NCBI GenBank assembly: GCA_038380435.1
Contig: JAWZYU010000034.1
Span: 38,936,901-39,000,900, forward strand
Direction of reading: 5' to 3'
Source: Ryuthela nishihirai
Taxonomy: Eukaryota; Arthropoda; Arachnida; Araneae; Heptathelidae
DNA: 64,000 nucleotides
Part shown: piece after piece, positions 54,301 through 57,300 of the stretch
How positions within the stretch are numbered: the first letter of the stretch is position 1
Layout of the letters: each line of letters starts with the position of its first letter
Program-made: the position numbers and the translations under genes
The notes under the pieces: generated by a model
Databases searched by the model: none
Told to the model about the DNA's origin: nothing
What the model saw: only the letters and a program-made list of their open reading frames with translations

Positions 54301-57300
54301 TGTCATGGGTTCATTACCCATCCAGCTCAAAGCAATTTTTTCTCTGTACCTAAGTTAGTTCTGTTGTGGCAAGTGAAAGACAGTGCTTAGATTGTCATCT
54401 CAATGCAAAACTAATGTCAGATAATGTATAACATAATGCAAAGGTAATTTTCACATTTTTTCAACATTATTCTGAAAGACTATTTATGCTAACAGATAAT
54501 TTTTGTGTGAATTGCTGTTTAACAATATTGTTTCTTCTGTAAATATTGTAGTGTTTGAAAAGTAATTATTTTTGTGCAAGTTGGTAATAAGGTTAAGATT
54601 TATTAATTTCGTAATGTTTTGTAGTGTAGTCATTTGTAATAAAGACTTAAATCTAGTTTCAGTTTCTTGCCCTGAGGATGCTTCCATCTGTGAGAAATAT
54701 TAATATTCGAACTAAAGACATTGCAGGATGGGAAGATAGTATTCTTAAGCTTTACAAATCTGAGACTGTGCAAAAATGGATTTCAGCTTGCCAGGTAGTC
54801 ATTTGTATTATCTACTTGAATTGTGCAGTTGTTTAAAAATATGTAAATGTTAAATAACTGGAAAAAAAACTAATTAAATTTCATACATTTAAATGTAGAA
54901 TTATTTTAATTCATTTTATGTTTTGAACATGCCAAATGAAAATATAGCTAAACAGATAATTTGTAGCAATCATTGAAATCCACAGTAGTAAAAGTCCTAA
55001 AGAATTATAAATTCAACAGTAGGCAAATGTGTGAAAAAACACTGACATTCTTCCTGAATTAAAACAGATGGATTTTTTTACTTGCACATTACAGATAATT
55101 AATATTAAATATCAAGCTGCAATAATTTTTCACCAATGAAGAATTTTAGAAATAATATTTTCCTTTAATCTGTTCTTAATATTTTTCCTTTAATCTGTTT
55201 CAGTAATAAGATCTTTCCATTTCCTGATTTGCTTAGTTATAAGTTGAAATAAAATAAGAATATTTTTAGTGAAGAATGTCTTGTCAATTATAATTCAAAC
55301 ATGTATGCACATCATATTTTTTTAAGTGGGATAGCCTATGTACTTGATGTAAGAATTTGTGAAGTTACATAATTAAGACATAATCTATTAGTCTCTGCAA
55401 ATGCTGAGCAGTGTGACAACTTCCACACTGCTTTCTGCAACAGGTTGCCGGACTCTACCCAGAGCCACACCCAACTTGCCTGTTTCTTCGAATTTCTGTA
55501 TCATATTCTTCAGCCCATTTAGTGACAAAGGTCCTTTCCTTATGTCTTTCAGACAACAATATTCACTTAATGCAGCAGTGACATTACTGCCATTTTAGTA
55601 AAAAGAGTTTCATTAGCAAAGCTCGGTCCTTCTTGCAGATACCCATGGTTCCTTCTAGCGATTACAGGGAAGACATCACATTTTATAATGTGCCTCATGT
55701 AACTCTCATGTCATGTGCAATGTCATGAGAAATTAGCATGTTCTACCACGTTTTTAGTGCACCTATGCCACCTGGTGGCACTAAAACTAATATTTTTATT
55801 CGCAAATTTTCTACCCCATGTTCTTATTAAGGTATCCATCCGTCAAGTAGATCCTTCTGTACATCGCTCTGAGTAATGTCAGTTTAATTATAACCACCCT
55901 GTACATATATATGTGGAGGGTAATTTCAGCACATACTGCAGAATAACATATTTCTCCATGTCTAACAAATATTTTTAGATTTTGAATTATTCAGTCATTT
56001 TATGTAACTGCAGCCTATTTTTTGCTCAATAAAATATGCATTATTTTGCTTCTGGCACTGACATCTTCATTTCCAAGGAAGGGGACAAAATAATTGGAAT
56101 TATATAAAAACTATAACAACTTGAGGCAGAAAGGGGTTAGGGATTTTATTAAATCGCATTGTATTGGCACATCAGGCTTGTAATCTGCAGTTCCCAGGTT
56201 TGAGTTCCAGCTGGGTCAGCATTGAGATTTATCTCCGCAAAACTTCCCGCCCTTACCTACGGTCAGTAGGCGACATCGATGGCCACATTCTGTCGGCTAT
56301 GACATTAAGCTGTGGACCCTTGTGCAAGAGAGCCATACCCTGTGCATGTTAAAGACACACTGAATGGCCTTGATGGGATGCTACCATCTGTCTCCCAACA
56401 GCTGTTCCATGGGTTCTCTCCTCCAACCTTCTCTGAGCCCTCAGGGTCCTTGTGACCTGGCCATTTAGCCCATTGTGTGTAAAAAAAGTGCCACTCAGAG
56501 GAGCAACCCAACCCATTATCATATATAAAATGACACTCACAAAAGAAAGGTAGCACAAAGTGAGGAGAATCTGGCCAAGCATTATGTAGGGGGAGATAAA
56601 ATATGGTACAGCTGTATTAAATAAATTATGAATGACCCCCTTTCTAGAAAGGTGATCAGATACTAAATGACATATTTTCCAGAAATTAATAAAATGCTAT
56701 TTTACAAATTTCTAAGGAGAGAACCTGTAAATTGATATATTTTATTGTTGCAAGTTTTTGGGAAAGCTCATTGCCTTCCCCTTGCCCACATCCCAGCTCT
56801 CATACACAAGGTTGTTATAGGCCATATTAGTCATTATGGCACATAAATATTGCAGATGACATGAGTCTTTTGAAAACTTTCAATCATGATCATATTGTTA
56901 GAAATTCTTTTTTTTTTCATTGTTGACATTTCTTGTGCCAACAACATTTCTTGCATGCCAGATTTGGCACATGTGCCATTTATTTGCCATTCTGCCCTAG
57001 AGAACTCTTGTGGGCCCCAGTTTAAAACCACTGCCTATAAAACATATCCAGAAAGTATATGTTGGCAGCTGCTGCAATGTAGCATAGAAAAGTATATAAG
57101 AATAATTTGATGCTATCCTCTGTTTCTAATAGAGGCCAACAAGTAAATTGAGGAAATTCTTCAGAAAAATAACATCCATGAAAATGTTGGAGACGAATAT
57201 TTATAACTATTCGCAGTAATCCAGAGTTAATATGTAGTTGTTTCAAAGTTTGATGTATAAATATAAACAGGACTGTTATATGCAGTTATGTACTCTTATC

